NCBI GenBank assembly: GCA_002105175.1
Contig: MCGE01000009.1
Coordinates: forward strand, 1,426,001 to 1,490,000
Length of the DNA: 64,000 nt
Direction: 5' to 3'
From: Absidia repens
Taxonomy: Eukaryota > Mucoromycota > Mucoromycetes > Mucorales > Cunninghamellaceae
The translations under genes were made by a program, and so were the position numbers. The notes below the pieces were generated by a model, which saw nothing but the letters and a program-made list of their open reading frames with translations, was not told the origin of the DNA and ran no database searches. This document shows positions 33,797 through 43,963 of the stretch, piece by piece (position 1 is the stretch's first letter; each line of letters starts with the position of its first letter).

Positions 33797-34477
33797 TAGG
33801 TTTTTTATGTTTTTCTGGGTTAAATAGGATGTCTTGAGTGATCCTTTGGTGTAGCTTTGATCGTTTGGAGCTTTGAAAAATAATTTTCTTCCTTCGGCGG
33901 AATTTGAAATATTTTGTTCCTGAATCGGACAAAAATAGATTTGATAGTAGTGAGCACCAGAACTTTTGTAGATAAAGTCCAACTGTAGAGAAAGTTTATA
34001 AAAAATAAACTTGAAAGAGTAAAATAAAATAAAAAGAAAAGTATTGACCTTTGTTGGTTCAATAAAAATAAGTGTATAACACACAGTAAAAATAAAATAA
34101 AAAGAGGACTTGTAGTCACAAAAAAATAAGAGAAAGTTTCTATATAGACGATAGAAACAAAATAAAAATAAGACAGTGATTTGGTGGTTAAAAACCTTTG
34201 TACTGAATTTTATATAAAAAAGATTGAGATAAATATATGATAATAATTAACTAAAGAAAAAGAGAATTGGCGGGGGAAAGGTGGGGTATTTATACTAAAA
34301 AATAAAGTGGCGGCGAGTGGGTGTCATGTACCTGACAAGTGTTATGTGCATGACAAGTGTTATGTGCATGATAGGTGTTATGTACGTGACAGAGGTAGTA
34401 ATTTGATGAGAAGATAATATATATGAAAGAACCAATAAAAATAAGATAATAAAAGAAAAAAAGAAAATAATTATACA

Positions 34478-34571
34478 CCTTTATTCCTCCATTGCCCAAC
34501 CAAGAGCATCAGTTACGCCAAAGGCGGCAGCAAGGAAATTGTCGTTGTTCGTTTCCATGACAGCTCTTAGC
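34478..34571 (-). other. 94-bp internal region between two LTRs (left arm)
   Basis: Mirror of 45079-45172. On the minus strand it holds a 26-codon frame starting METNNDNFLAAAF and ends in a purine tract (GGAGGAATAAAGG) directly next to the LTR TG, as expected of a polypurine tract. Confidence 0.5.
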
Positions 34572-35686
34572 TGTTACGGGTATTTTTGAGTTAATAAGTG
34601 TTGTGGCTGTTTTTAAGTTTTGTTATAAGTGAATACCAAATATGTTATGGTAGTCTTGATGTTTTTGATGTTATTTGTATAGTTTGGTATAGCTAGAAGA
34701 GTATCTTGCACCAAAATATGTCTTGTAATAGATTAATTTTTCTTCCTAGTGGTACGGCTTTTCTTAGTGTGAGTCAAGAGCGATTTATTTTTCTCTGGAC
34801 GGAATTTGAAATTTGATTTTCTGTGGTCCCTGAATTGACTTTTGTTTATAGAGAGAGCACCAGATATGTATCACACCAAATATGTATTTGATAACGAGTA
34901 GTGAGCACCAGAACTTTTGTAGATAAAGTCCAACTTGAAATAAAAGAAGTTCTTAAAAAGAAAACTTGATAAAATAAAATAAAGTAGAAGTATAGACCTT
35001 AGCTGGTTCAATAAAAATAAAAAAGAGTATAGCTGACTCTGAAAATAAAATAAATAAAGATTTCTATAGCAAAATAGAAATGACTTGATAACTTGTTGGT
35101 TATAAAAAAAACCTTTTGTACTGACTTTTTAGTTTAATTGAGAAAAAGTAAAAACTGAAAAAACTGAAGAAAAATAATTTATTACAAAAAAGTCGAGCTA
35201 TTTATACTAAAAGGAAAGGAGCGGAGTGGAATTGGTCGTCGACGAGATTTGTAAGGGCGAAGTAAAATGATAGGTGGAGGAGATCGGAGAAGAAGAAGTC
35301 GACGACGAGATGACGGTGGCTGCGGCATTAATCAGAAGTGGCCCACGCCATCAATTCACCTAGGCCAAATAGGTTGGCCAAGTCAAGCCCATTATCAACA
35401 ATGGTTTGTTGTAATAATATACGCCGAAACGGTGTGGTATTAACCTTTTTGTTAAGTTCAAGTTATATTTTACACCAAATGGATAGTGTATAAGTGTTTG
35501 CTTGTCCTTGCTTGAATGGATTTGCAGTAGATTTGTAGTGAGGGTCAAAAATAATTTTCCCTTGAATCGGAATTTGAAATGTACTCTTTTTGTTTACTTG
35601 ACTTGTAGTCTTGAAAATACATAGAGAGTACCAAATATGTTATTTGATTATAACTAGTGAGTACCAGATATATTATTGGTAATAAG
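34572..35686 (-). mobile_element. LTR relics, left arm (second LTR plus truncated third)
   Basis: Starts TGTTACGGGTATTTTTGAG at 34572, matching the intact element's LTR start. The mirror carries a TATAAATA promoter motif. From about 35410 to 35686 a separate fragment closely matches the intact element's LTR (TTTACACCAAATGGATAGTG, TTACTTGACTTGTAGTCTTG) and is cut off by a hAT-like relic at 35687. Confidence 0.6.
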
Positions 35687-35833
35687 TAGGGCTCTTAACA
35701 ATACCTAATGAGGAGTATTGGTATTGATCAAAACTTTTTAGCGGGATTAGCAATAGCAATACCTTAACGGGACAATATCAATATTAAGTATTGGTATTGA
35801 TCAATACCTGTTACCGAGACTAATCTATCACAA
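35687..35833 (+). mobile_element. truncated hAT-like element, left arm
   Basis: Starts TAGGGCTCTTAACAATACCT, the same end as the 41524 element, and carries two copies of the GGTATTGATCAA-type internal motif, then loses similarity. Mirror at 43818-43963. It interrupts an LTR fragment. Confidence 0.6.
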
Positions 35834-36109
35834 TAGGCCATGCAAAAAATCAAAACAAAAAGAAAATACCCATTTCGTTTTGGTGGAAACTAATTACAAA
35901 ACCATGAAATTTTTTATTTTTCAGCAATAAATAAAGACGTTGTTGTATAAATGATAATGTCTAATTTATCAATATATTAAAAAGAGCATGGTCCAAATCC
36001 TTATCTAAAATATCAAACTAAGATAAAGATCTATGACTTTGAAATTTACATCCATTTCCTCCACTCACATCACCGTATCCATGTCGCTGTTTGTGAAATA
36101 GCGTATATA

Positions 36110-36415
36110 AAGAAATAAAAAAATAAAAAAAATAAAAAATTGAAATGAGACAGGTAGAATTAAGTGAGATTCTTGTATATGGTTTTTATTAATTTAATAA
36201 AAATGTCACTCTTTATATACTATATCTAATGTTTCATTGGAAATAGATATTACATGGGTTTATTGTTATTATTATTTTTTATCATGATCATCATCTTTAT
36301 TATAATCGTATGATGATATGATTGATGTTATTGCAAGGGTATTTTATTTTCTTTTATTCTATTTTATGGGACCTAATGATTTCATGAAGTGAATCATTGT
36401 TTTCTTTTCTTCCAT
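36110..36415 (-). repeat. dispersed repeat family E, left-arm inner copy
   Basis: Inverse of the 20685-20990 type, with GGAAATAGATATTACATGGG and CATCATACGATTATAATAAA-type blocks. Mirror at 43235-43540. Confidence 0.6.
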
Positions 36416-36574
36416 CACAATGTTGCGTGATTATTTATTTTTATCATGCAGTGTTCCTAATCGGAATTTCAATTTCTTCAGGAACAGGTTTTATTTTTAT
36501 GCCATCATTTTTCATGATGCGACACTGTTACAATGTTGACGTTTTTTGTTTCTACGCATAAACCCTCCTCCCCC

Positions 36575-36890
36575 ACACACACACCGGCTTTTTTTTTCCA
36601 CGCACATATGCCATGCCCATTCAGCGAGACAATGAAAGGCATAAAAGAGAATAATTGTAAATAGACAAGACATGTTTAATTCTGATATAGATGCAATATA
36701 AACTATGATAACTAACGCTAAGCTGAGCTAATAACACCATTCTAAAATGAATACTAATTTGATGACGGTCGAAGATCACGAATCCAAAATGGAAGGGTTT
36801 CCCCATGGTGTTTGCATCGCACTTTTCAAAAGGCCCCTGATTCAAGTTCTGACCACTAATCCAAGATCACTAAATCCGCAGTTGAAGTTG
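36575..36890 (-). repeat. dispersed repeat family D, left arm copy 2
   Basis: Core GGGTTTCCCCATGGTGTTTG near 36795 with the conserved flanks (TGATTCAAGTTCTGACCACT, GATATAGATGCAATATAAAC). The 74-codon frame inside is repeat sequence, not a gene. Mirror at 42765-43070. Confidence 0.65.
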
Positions 36891-37041
36891 ATGTTCTAAA
36901 AAAAAAAAAAAAGAAAGAGGAAGAAAAAAAAAAGGCCAACAGAAAATTTAAATCCATGAGAGGCGGAGTGCGAATGGTTCAGTCACCCTATTTTTCGACC
37001 TTCCATTTTTTTTTTAAAAGTATCTATTGACGACGCGCTGA

Positions 37042-37113
37042 GCACGACGCTCGGGCCCCAAGGGGCCGCCCACCATAGTGCGAAATGGCGGAGGCTTTAA
37101 TCCTAAAAACTGT
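37042..37113 (-). repeat. GC-rich repeat unit, single copy (left arm)
   Basis: One unit of the family described at 17553: GACGACGCGCTGAGCACGAC, then GGGCCCCAAGGGG, then GTGCGAAATGGCGGAGGC. Mirror at about 42537-42608. Confidence 0.7.
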
Positions 37114-37639
37114 AACACCCAGTAAATCGAAAGATTTCCAAAAGCTCCAGCAGAGCGCCAGAGCGTTTATTATATATTAAAAAAATTAAGGACCGTAAGT
37201 AAACTCAGCTAACTAACTTCAACTTCCGCTTCTTTGTCCCTCTGCCTTTTTTTTTTCTGACCCACCGCTAACGCCCTGCCCACCATAGGAGTCATCCATC
37301 CTTTTTTTTTTTTCTCAATCGCTGCCCACTCATAGTGCTAAATCACAGAGTCTTCCGTCCCATCCCATCAAAACTCACACTTCAGAAACCCCCTACCACC
37401 CAGTGACTACATAATTAATACTATTCTCAACTTTGCTTTTGAATATACCCCACTACAATAAAATACACTGTTTTTTCACACAAACACATACCTGTATTCT
37501 TTTCTACGCACAAACTTATAGAGTTGGTAGAAGAAGCCTTCATAATACCCAATCTGCTCCTTTTTCATATATACATATGTATAGACGCACTTTTTTTTTC
37601 TATGCATATGTAATACACATTCGATGAAGCTCATAATGT

Positions 37640-37860
37640 AAACGTACAACAGAGAAACTAATTATAATAAAAAGAGCATATTTATTCAGGCGTAGAAACA
37701 AACGATGACAAACTATTACTAAACTAATGAGTGCTAATCTACTAACGCTCCCAAATCCTACATCTAAAATGAAAACGTTTCCCCATGATGTTTGTTTTGC
37801 GTTTTTTAAAACGCCCCTAATTCAAGTTCTAACACTAATCCTAGATCACCAATACCCCAA
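37640..37860 (-). repeat. dispersed repeat family D, left arm copy 3
   Basis: Core AACGTTTCCCCATGATGTTT near 37764, followed by AACGCCCCTAATTCAAGTTC and AACACTAATCCTAGATCACC. Mirror at 40925-41150. Confidence 0.65.
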
Positions 37861-38171
37861 TGAGCCTTGCCATCATATCATTCAGACTATCATAAAGGAA
37901 AAAAATAAAAAAGAAAGAAAAAGAGGGAAAAAAAAATGGGGGCCAAAAAAAAAATAGAAATCAAAATGCGGAGCCTGAATCATCCAGCTTTTTTTTTTTA
38001 TGTCAAAAAATCAGGGAACTGCAAATAAAAATTAAATAAACGGACAATTGCCATAATTACCATAGAGCATAATTCGTTTTATCTTCCAGTGGAAAGGCAG
38101 TTGCAACCACTACATAATCAAACTCTAATCTATCCGACACATTTCAAGTAAGCTATTATTTCAGCACACAA

Positions 38172-38378
38172 AAAGCCTATTGACGACGCGCTGAGCATGG
38201 CGGTTGGGCCCCAAGGGGCTGCCCACCATAGTGCGAAATGGCGGAGGCCTTAATCCCTTCTCTGTTTTTTTTTTTTTAGCACACAAAAACGAACCCATTG
38301 ACGACGCGCTGAACACAACGGTTTAGCCCCAAGGGGCCGCCCACCAAAGTGCGAAATGGCGGAGGCTTTAATCCTGTC
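38172..38378 (-). repeat. GC-rich repeat, two units (left arm, next to the palindrome axis)
   Basis: Two tandem units, about 118 bp apart, ending 27 bp before the Tc1 element. The second is slightly diverged (GAACACAACGGTTTAGCCCC). Mirror at 40410-40616. Confidence 0.7.
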
Positions 38379-38406
38379 CCATCGAAACCCACACTTTAAT
38401 AAAATA

Positions 38407-38623
38407 CAGTCATTCCGGAGTTAGATGTCGCACTTTTTGAAAATCATGTCGCTCTTCCGAAAAAAAAATGTCGCACTGCAAAAAAAAAATTGTCGTACTG
38501 CAAAAAAAAAAATGTCGTACTGCAAAAAAAAAATTGTCGTACTGCAAAAAAAAAATTGTCGTACTGCAAAAAAAAAAATGTCGTGGTTTAACAAAATGAA
38601 AGTCGTGCTTTTTGAAATAAAAT
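38407..38623 (+). repeat. left terminal inverted repeat of the Tc1-type element
   Basis: After the shared terminal about 70 bp come five GTCGTACTGC units spaced 21-22 bp apart by A9-A11 runs, then GTCGTGGTTTAACAAAATG and GTCGTGCTTTTTGAAATAAA. The right repeat has only one GTCGTACTGC unit. The units are likely transposase-binding direct repeats. Confidence 0.85.
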
Positions 38624-38847
38624 GTTCGTTCAATTTTTTGATTTTCAATGTCGCATTAATTTTCGTTGGGTTGGCGTATCTAATGAATGAAATAAAAAAA
38701 ACTCCAACTACACACTATAACTAATCTATATTGTTCGCAAGTCAACTAGAGTATAAAGAGTATGAAGACAATTCGGTTTTTATTGGGGGCTCAAATAAAA
38801 AATTGATAAAGCCGATAATATAATATAACTAAACTACAATTTCTAAT

Positions 38848-40140
38848 CTACAGCGGTAATTTCTTGAGACAATCGGCAAAACGAGCAGCAGAATATCCGG
38901 CATAACCTTGAAGATCCTTGTGAGTAACCATATTGCAAGCTTCCTTGATCCTTGTTGAGAGACATTCGTCTTCCATGAGCAGACTTCGCTTTGTTGAATA
39001 CTTCACCTTGGACCAAAATTGTTCAATGGGATTTAGTTCCGGGGAGTAAGGTGGAAGATAGATACAACGGTAACCACGTTCTTCAATCATCGTTTGAATT
39101 TCCAATGCCTTGTGAATTGGTGCGTTGTCCATAACCAGATAAAAGCCTTTGAATTCGGGATATCGATCCATCACATCCATAGTCTCCATCAAATAGTCCA
39201 CATAATGTTCAGTTGTCGTGCCTTTTGACCTTTTTGTCGTTGTGCTTTCTCCGTTTCTACCGCGCTTTTGCCTTTTTTGTTTCGTCCGTGGTTTTCGAAT
39301 ACTGATATTGACAACACCTGCAACAGATATGGCACCCAGTATTGTATGAGATATCGCCCGTGTTTTCGCCACCTTGACAATGGGGGTATCGCCTTTTTCC
39401 GCCCATGCAAATGTTCTACGCTGGTTGATGTTGAAAGCCGCTTCATCTATAAAAACGCAGTTAGTAGTGAAATCCATGTCAGTGTTCATCCACTTTAACA
39501 CCCATTCATATCTTTTTTCGATCGTTGCATTGCTGTTTCTTGCCAAAGGATGAAAATGTGCCTTCTTAAGAGATAAGTTGCATTCATTTTTCATGAATTC
39601 ATGCACCACTGTTTTCTTGATAACGAGTCCTTCAAATTGCTTGGTGAGACTATCAACAGCCTGATCGATTATTGCCGAGGGATTGTCGTCTATAAATTCA
39701 ATAAGATGTCGTTTGTGTTCGTCCCCTAATCTTGATTTCGGTCCAGGTTTTGTTTTTTTATTCTCAGATTCCTTGTATTCTTTTATCCATCGTTGAGCTA
39801 CACGCGGTCCCACCCCGTATTCCTTTCCTGCCTTGGCTGCTGATACAAGTTTTTCAAGATGTTATGCAATGACAAGAGATTTGACGTCTTCCGAGTGTGA
39901 GCTGTATTGGCGCTTTTTGGGTTTCGCAGCTGTATTCACCTGTTGTTGTTGCGTCATAGTTTCGTCTTGTTGTTCTTCCTTGTGTTGATGTTGTTCATAC
40001 TGACACGCTGAATACATTTCCATGTTTGTGAGCATCTCCAGTTCTTTATCTAGTTCAGGATAATCAGCAGCCATAGGATCATTCCCATCCTCGTCAACAA
40101 TGTTCCCCTGACCATCATCGAATAACATTTTGAATTCCAT
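38848..40140 (-). pseudogene. Tc1/IS630-type DDE transposase with an in-frame stop
   Basis: From ATG at 40138-40140 (MEFKMLFDDGQGN) the frame runs through an acidic and Q-rich N-terminus and a basic KPKKRQ segment to a helix-turn-helix (VKSLVIA, stop, HLEKLVSAAKAGKEYGVGP, then RVAQRWIKEY). A TAA at 39862-39864 interrupts it, but the frame on both sides is the same, so this is a single nonsense change rather than a frameshift. The catalytic domain follows: CVFIDEAAFN (first Asp), YLVMDNAPIH (second Asp) and LPPYSPELNPIEQFW (Glu), with 34 residues between the last two, i.e. DD34E as in Tc1. Without suppression of the stop it cannot make a full transposase (about 430 aa). Confidence 0.85.
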
Positions 40141-40229
40141 TGTAAATAACACAAAAACAGAAGTTTAGACAAGGCAAATAATAATAAAAATGAAGGGGTG
40201 ATAGCCAAAAACAAGGGCGACATAGATAC

Positions 40230-40381
40230 ACATTTTATTTCAAAAAGCACGACTTTCATTTTTTAAACCACGACATTTTTTTTTTTGCAGTACGACAATT
40301 TTTTTTTTGCAGTGCGACATTTTTTTTTCGGAAGAGCGACATGATTTTCAAAAAGTGCGACATCTAACTCCGGAATGACTG
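40230..40381 (-). repeat. right terminal inverted repeat of the Tc1-type element
   Basis: Inverse of the left repeat with four units fewer, about 150 bp. It shares the GTCGTGCTTTTTGAAATAAA inner boundary. Confidence 0.85.
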
Positions 40382-40409
40382 TATTTTATTAAAGTGTGGG
40401 TTTCGATGG

Positions 40410-40616
40410 GACAGGATTAAAGCCTCCGCCATTTCGCACTTTGGTGGGCGGCCCCTTGGGGCTAAACCGTTGTGTTCAGCGCGTCGTCAATGGGTTCGTT
40501 TTTGTGTGCTAAAAAAAAAAAAACAGAGAAGGGATTAAGGCCTCCGCCATTTCGCACTATGGTGGGCAGCCCCTTGGGGCCCAACCGCCATGCTCAGCGC
40601 GTCGTCAATAGGCTTT
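40410..40616 (+). repeat. GC-rich repeat, two units (right arm, next to the axis)
   Basis: Mirror of 38172-38378, so the same two units flank the Tc1 element on both sides in opposite orientation. Confidence 0.7.
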
Positions 40617-40924
40617 TTGTGTGCTGAAATAATAGCTTACTTGAAATGTGTCGGATAGATTAGAGTTTGATTATGTAGTGGTTGCAACTGCCTTTCCACT
40701 GGAAGATAAAACGAATTATGCTCTATGGTAATTATGGCAATTGTCCGTTTATTTAATTTTTATTTGCAGTTCCCTGATTTTTTGACATAAAAAAAAAAAG
40801 CTGGATGATTCAGGCTCCGCATTTTGATTTCTATTTTTTTTTTGGCCCCCATTTTTTTTTCCCTCTTTTTCTTTCTTTTTTATTTTTTTCCTTTATGATA
40901 GTCTGAATGATATGATGGCAAGGC

Positions 40925-41150
40925 TCATTGGGGTATTGGTGATCTAGGATTAGTGTTAGAACTTGAATTAGGGGCGTTTTAAAAAACGCAAAACAAACAT
41001 CATGGGGAAACGTTTTCATTTTAGATGTAGGATTTGGGAGCGTTAGTAGATTAGCACTCATTAGTTTAGTAATAGTTTGTCATCGTTTGTTTCTACGCCT
41101 GAATAAATATGCTCTTTTTATTATAATTAGTTTCTCTGTTGTACGTTTAC
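40925..41150 (+). repeat. dispersed repeat family D, right arm
   Basis: Mirror of 37640-37860; core CATCATGGGGAAACG near 40999. Confidence 0.65.
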
Positions 41151-41523
41151 ATTATGAGCTTCATCGAATGTGTATTACATATGCATAGAAAAAAAAAGTG
41201 CGTCTATACATATGTATATATGAAAAAGGAGCAGATTGGGTATTATGAAGGCTTCTTCTACCAACTCTATAAGTTTGTGCGTAGAAAAGAATACAGGTAT
41301 GTGTTTGTGTGAAAAAACAGTGTATTTTATTGTAGTGGGGTATATTCAAAAGCAAAGTTGAGAATAGTATTAATTATGTAGTCACTGGGTGGTAGGGGGT
41401 TTCTGAAGTGTGAGTTTTGATGGGATGGGACGGAAGACTCTGTGATTTAGCACTATGAGTGGGCAGCGATTGAGAAAAAAAAAAAAGGATGGATGACTCC
41501 TATGGTGGGCAGGGCGTTAGCGG

Positions 41524-42378
41524 TAGGGCTCTTAACAATACCTAAATGAGGAGTATTGGTATTGAACAATACCATGTTAGCGGGATTAGCAATACCAAAA
41601 CCTTAGCGGGACGGTACCACTTATAAGTATTGGTATTGATCAATACCTCTTAGCGGGATTAGCAATACCAAAACCTTAGCGGGACGGTACCACTTATAAG
41701 TATTGGTATTGATCAATACCTCTTAGCGGGATTAGCAATACCAAAACTTTAGCGGGATGGTACCACTAATAACTATTAGTATTGAGCAATACATGTTGCT
41801 GTGACAAACAATAAAAAAAAAAAGCGACGTTGTTGATATGTTGTATAAATAATAATGTCTAATTTATTTCGAGTAAAAAAAAAATAAAACAATCTAAAAT
41901 CTAAAGAGGGGGTTGTTTCAAGTGAGCTACGCGTAGGAGGGATAATAAAGCTATGTAAACAAATGTTCATCATCAGTAGGACTCTTAACAATACCTAAAT
42001 GAGGAGTATAGGTATTGAAAAATACCATGTTAGCGTGATTAGCAATATTAATTCCTTACCGGGACAGTACCATGAGTAGGTATTGGTATTGATCAATACC
42101 TCTTATCGGGATTAGCAATACCAAAACCTTAGCGAGACGATACCACTAATAGGTATTGGTATTGATCAATACCTCTTAGCGGGATTAGCAATACCAAAAC
42201 CTTAGCGGGACGGTACCACTAATAGGTATTGGTATTGATTAATACTTCTTAGCGGGATTAGCAATACCAAAACCTTAGCGAGACAATACCGCCAGTAGGT
42301 ATTGGTATTGATCGGTACCAGGTATTGAGGACTTTTTCTCAATACCATAATCGGGACGGGACCAAATTAAGAGCCCTA
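41524..42378. mobile_element. hAT-like non-autonomous element with internal 73-bp satellite (right arm only)
   Basis: Ends TAGGGCTCTTAA and TTAAGAGCCCTA are inverted repeats, and GTTAGCGG is duplicated on both sides (41516-41523, 42379-42386). An 8-bp duplication and T/CAGGG ends are typical of hAT. The left arm has the uninterrupted target (single GCTAACGCC at about 37268). Inside are several tandem 73-bp units containing GGTATTGATCAATACC and TTAGCGGGATTAGCAATACC. A second element end (TAGGACTCTTAACAATACCT) at 41977 shows a composite of two copies. No transposase. Confidence 0.85.
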
Positions 42379-42536
42379 GTTAGCGGTGGGTCAGAAAAAA
42401 AAAAGGCAGAGGGACAAAGAAGCGGAAGTTGAAGTTAGTTAGCTGAGTTTACTTACGGTCCTTAATTTTTTTAATATATAATAAACGCTCTGGCGCTCTG
42501 CTGGAGCTTTTGGAAATCTTTCGATTTACTGGGTGT

Positions 42537-42620
42537 TACAGTTTTTAGGATTAAAGCCTCCGCCATTTCGCACTATGGTGGGCGGCCCCTTGGGGCCCGA
42601 GCGTCGTGCTCAGCGCGTCG
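42537..42620 (+). repeat. GC-rich repeat unit, single copy (right arm)
   Basis: Mirror of 37042-37113. Confidence 0.65.
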
Positions 42621-42764
42621 TCAATAGATACTTTTAAAAAAAAAATGGAAGGTCGAAAAATAGGGTGACTGAACCATTCGCACTCCGCCTCTCATGGATT
42701 TAAATTTTCTGTTGGCCTTTTTTTTTTCTTCCTCTTTCTTTTTTTTTTTTTTTAGAACATCAAC

Positions 42765-43070
42765 TTCAACTGCGGATTTAGTGATCTTGGATTAGTGGTC
42801 AGAACTTGAATCAGGGGCCTTTTGAAAAGTGCGATGCAAACACCATGGGGAAACCCTTCCATTTTGGATTCGTGATCTTCGACCGTCATCAAATTAGTAT
42901 TCATTTTAGAATGGTGTTATTAGCTCAGCTTAGCGTTAGTTATCATAGTTTATATTGCATCTATATCAGAATTAAACATGTCTTGTCTATTTACAATTAT
43001 TCTCTTTTATGCCTTTCATTGTCTCGCTGAATGGGCATGGCATATGTGCGTGGAAAAAAAAGCCGGTGTG
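42765..43070 (+). repeat. dispersed repeat family D, right arm copy 2
   Basis: Mirror of 36575-36890; core CACCATGGGGAAACCC near 42840. Confidence 0.65.
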
Positions 43071-43234
43071 TGTGTGGGGGAGGAGGGTTTATGCGTAGAA
43101 ACAAAAAACGTCAACATTGTAACAGTGTCGCATCATGAAAAATGATGGCATAAAAATAAAACCTGTTCCTGAAGAAATTGAAATTCCGATTAGGAACACT
43201 GCATGATAAAAATAAATAATCACGCAACATTGTG

Positions 43235-43540
43235 ATGGAAGAAAAGAAAACAATGATTCACTTCATGAAATCATTAGGTCCCATAAAATAGAATAAAAGA
43301 AAATAAAATACCCTTGCAATAACATCAATCATATCATCATACGATTATAATAAAGATGATGATCATGATAAAAAATAATAATAACAATAAACCCATGTAA
43401 TATCTATTTCCAATGAAACATTAGATATAGTATATAAAGAGTGACATTTTTATTAAATTAATAAAAACCATATACAAGAATCTCACTTAATTCTACCTGT
43501 CTCATTTCAATTTTTTATTTTTTTTATTTTTTTATTTCTT
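43235..43540 (+). repeat. dispersed repeat family E, right-arm inner copy
   Basis: Mirror of 36110-36415. It is absent from the otherwise homologous segment at 17485-18590, so it was inserted into, or lost from, one of the two. Confidence 0.6.
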
Positions 43541-43817
43541 TATATACGCTATTTCACAAACAGCGACATGGATACGGTGATGTGAGTGGAGGAAATGGAT
43601 GTAAATTTCAAAGTCATAGATCTTTATCTTAGTTTGATATTTTAGATAAGGATTTGGACCATGCTCTTTTTAATATATTGATAAATTAGACATTATCATT
43701 TATACAACAACGTCTTTATTTATTGCTGAAAAATAAAAAATTTCATGGTTTTGTAATTAGTTTCCACCAAAACGAAATGGGTATTTTCTTTTTGTTTTGA
43801 TTTTTTGCATGGCCTAT

Positions 43818-43963
43818 TGTGATAGATTAGTCTCGGTAACAGGTATTGATCAATACCAATACTTAATATTGATATTGTCCCGTTAAGGTATTGCTATTGC
43901 TAATCCCGCTAAAAAGTTTTGATCAATACCAATACTCCTCATTAGGTATTGTTAAGAGCCCTA
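43818..43963 (-). mobile_element. truncated hAT-like element, right arm
   Basis: Mirror copy of 35687-35833, with AATGAGGAGTATTGGTATTG near the end and TAGGGCTC at 43963 in the inverse reading. Confidence 0.6.

Larger units (their letters stand above)
25796..34477 (-). mobile_element. older LTR beside tRNA-Gln, split by the Ty3/gypsy insertion (left arm)
   Basis: Made of 25796-25844 plus 33797-34477. On the plus strand it begins TGTTGCGGCTAAATTTG 64 bp beyond the tRNA 3' end. The intact version is in the right arm, 45173-45900 (728 bp), with TG...CA ends. It contains GAACTTTTGTAGATAAAG and GTAGTGAGCACCAG, motifs shared with the intact element's LTR, so it is a related but different family. 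A short tandem repeat of the GTGTTATGTGCATGACA type lies at 34320-34390. Confidence 0.7.
18626..38406 (+). repeat. left arm of a 34.4-kb palindrome
   Basis: Reverse complement of 40382-53065. The paired coordinates sum to about 71691-71705 between 18626 and 25840, to 79650 between 33801 and about 37260, and to 78788 from there to the axis. The steps are exactly the Ty3/gypsy insertion in this arm (7952 bp plus 4-bp duplication) and the hAT insertion in the other arm (855 bp plus 8). Without the retrotransposon the arm is 11825 bp. Identity is near complete: the predicted reading frames of the gag-like and piggyBac ORFs are the same in both arms, and only scattered single-base and short indel differences were seen. 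Confidence 0.93.
38407..40381 (-). mobile_element. Tc1/mariner-type DNA transposon at the palindrome axis (1975 bp)
   Basis: Both ends read CAGTCATTCCGGAGTTAGAT inward, and TA flanks each side (38405-38406, 40382-40383). Terminal inverted repeats of about 150-215 bp contain tandem TGTCGTACTGC-plus-poly-A units. One transposase frame fills the interior on the minus strand, broken by a stop codon. The element's midpoint (39394) is exactly the symmetry axis of the palindrome. Confidence 0.92.

Noticed and set aside
38407..38623. CRISPR-like regularly spaced repeats in the Tc1 left end
   Set aside because: Units are 21-22 bp with poly-A spacers that are not unique sequences, lie in a transposon end, and this is a eukaryote.
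38425..38724. Open frames across the Tc1 terminal repeats
   Set aside because: Produced by TGTCGTACTGC-plus-poly-A repeats read in phase; not protein coding.
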